Assembly (NCBI GenBank): GCA_023254355.1
Contig: JALRLR010000004.1
Coordinates: 1-35,342 of the forward strand
Direction: 5' to 3'
Origin: Candidatus Poseidonia sp.
GTDB taxonomy: Archaea; Thermoplasmatota; Poseidoniia; Poseidoniales; Poseidoniaceae
Length of the DNA stretch: 35,342 nt
Position 1 is the stretch's first letter, and each line of letters starts with the position of its first letter. The notes beneath the pieces are model-generated. The model saw only the letters and a list, made by a program, of their open reading frames with translations. It made no database searches and had not been told where the DNA came from. A program made the position numbers and the translations under genes. Below are positions 34,933 to 35,342 of the stretch, piece after piece.

Positions 34933-35342
34933 CCAAATTGCTCGTACGGCAATACCTCTTCCCCCAAAAGTAGCACCAACCATTGCACCGGCCGCAGAAA
35001 TTCGTCGCGGGAACTGCCCCAACGCATCCGCTTTGACATAGGCAGGCTATTAACCGCATCTCTGATGATTTCGGGAATCACATCCCGAGCAACTGCTCCT
35101 GTTTCGGTAACCTGCGCGGTAATTCGCTCAATGCCATTTTCCTCTGCAATAGTGAGGTCTGACGTGCTGATGCCCTGTTTCCGAGCAAAACCCTCGGCTG
35201 CCGGAGTCCATTGACCGCCGTCATCTTTTGCCGCGCTGACGGGCGGGCCTACAATGCGTCGTTCTTGATCCGGCCCCCGGAGGGCGACGTCGCGCACCAA
35301 TACGGCGAGCCGCCTCGGTGTCGAAAACGGTTCCGCGCCGGA
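34911..35342 (-). CDS. glyS: Glycyl-tRNA synthetase beta subunit (GlyS), internal fragment
   Basis: The fragment of 144 codons has neither start nor end: it enters from the right window edge with FSTPRRLAVLVRDVA, continues through VGPPVSAAKD, AAEGFARKQGI, LPMSKRMRWG and FLRPVQWLVLLLGE, and stops at the junction after GLVSGRES. These are the conserved N-terminal segments of bacterial GlyS. The alpha2beta2 GlyRS is found in bacteria, whereas archaea use a single-chain dimeric GlyRS. Base use is also less GC-rich than in the archaeal genes. It therefore probably belongs to a bacterium joined to this contig by mistake; transfer is the less likely alternative. Confidence 0.85.

Overview
The window reads as a high-GC fragment of a marine euryarchaeon, most likely Candidatus Poseidoniales (Marine Group II) or a close relative. 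The archaeal signs are a partial transcription factor B gene with a TATA box, an archaeosine radical-SAM enzyme (RaSEA family), an archaeal-type YchF/OBG GTPase, an archaetidylserine-decarboxylase-type enzyme, promoters that fit leaderless transcripts, and a giant secreted beta-propeller/fibronectin-type protein with one C-terminal membrane anchor. The placement is inferred from gene content; no marker phylogeny was run.

Layout, left to right. Bases 1-375 hold the start of a TFB-like gene (minus strand) and an AT-richer intergenic region with an inverted repeat at the TFB promoter. Bases 376-9023 hold two overlapping genes for an AddAB/RecB-like helicase-nuclease; both subunits keep a PD-(D/E)XK nuclease and a four-cysteine set typical of an Fe-S cluster. 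Bases 9016-10682 hold a SAM methyltransferase (minus) divergent from a proline iminopeptidase (plus). Bases 10788-14693 are a plus-strand run: acidic coiled-coil protein, phosphatidylserine/archaetidylserine decarboxylase, membrane-anchored alpha/beta hydrolase and RaSEA. Bases 14802-18376 hold a small two-helix membrane protein, a large polytopic membrane protein ending in two EF-hands, and the YchF-like GTPase. Bases 18378-30105 are a minus-strand run: giant surface protein, then pabC, then a fused pabB-pabA, then a zinc-ribbon membrane protein. Bases 30295-32619 hold a MaeB-type malic enzyme. Bases 32601-34510 are a minus-strand run of three genes (hypothetical; glutathione-S-transferase/PGES2-like; degenerate FGE-like membrane protein). 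From 34588 a plus-strand rlmH gene runs until it is cut at about 34911-34932, where the sequence becomes a bacterial glyS (glycyl-tRNA synthetase beta) on the minus strand. That last joint looks like a chimeric contig end.

The most interesting object is the membrane protein at 15089-17074. By hand alignment from memory it follows the fold of a heme-copper oxidase subunit I (CcoN-like), yet the histidines that hold the hemes and copper appear to be replaced, and a pair of canonical EF-hands is added at the C-terminus. This suggests a metal-free, calcium-responsive derivative of an oxidase subunit, paired with a 90-residue two-helix protein and preceded by a 19-bp palindrome near the predicted transcription start. 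The double Fe-S AddAB-like pair is the second notable item.

Two initiation modes recur and helped to choose starts: a GGTGA followed by exactly four bases and ATG (10788, 11567, 13533), and apparent leaderless starts with a TTCAAAT box about 29-30 bases upstream of the ATG (30105 minus, 34588 plus). No tRNA, rRNA, CRISPR array or insertion sequence was seen.
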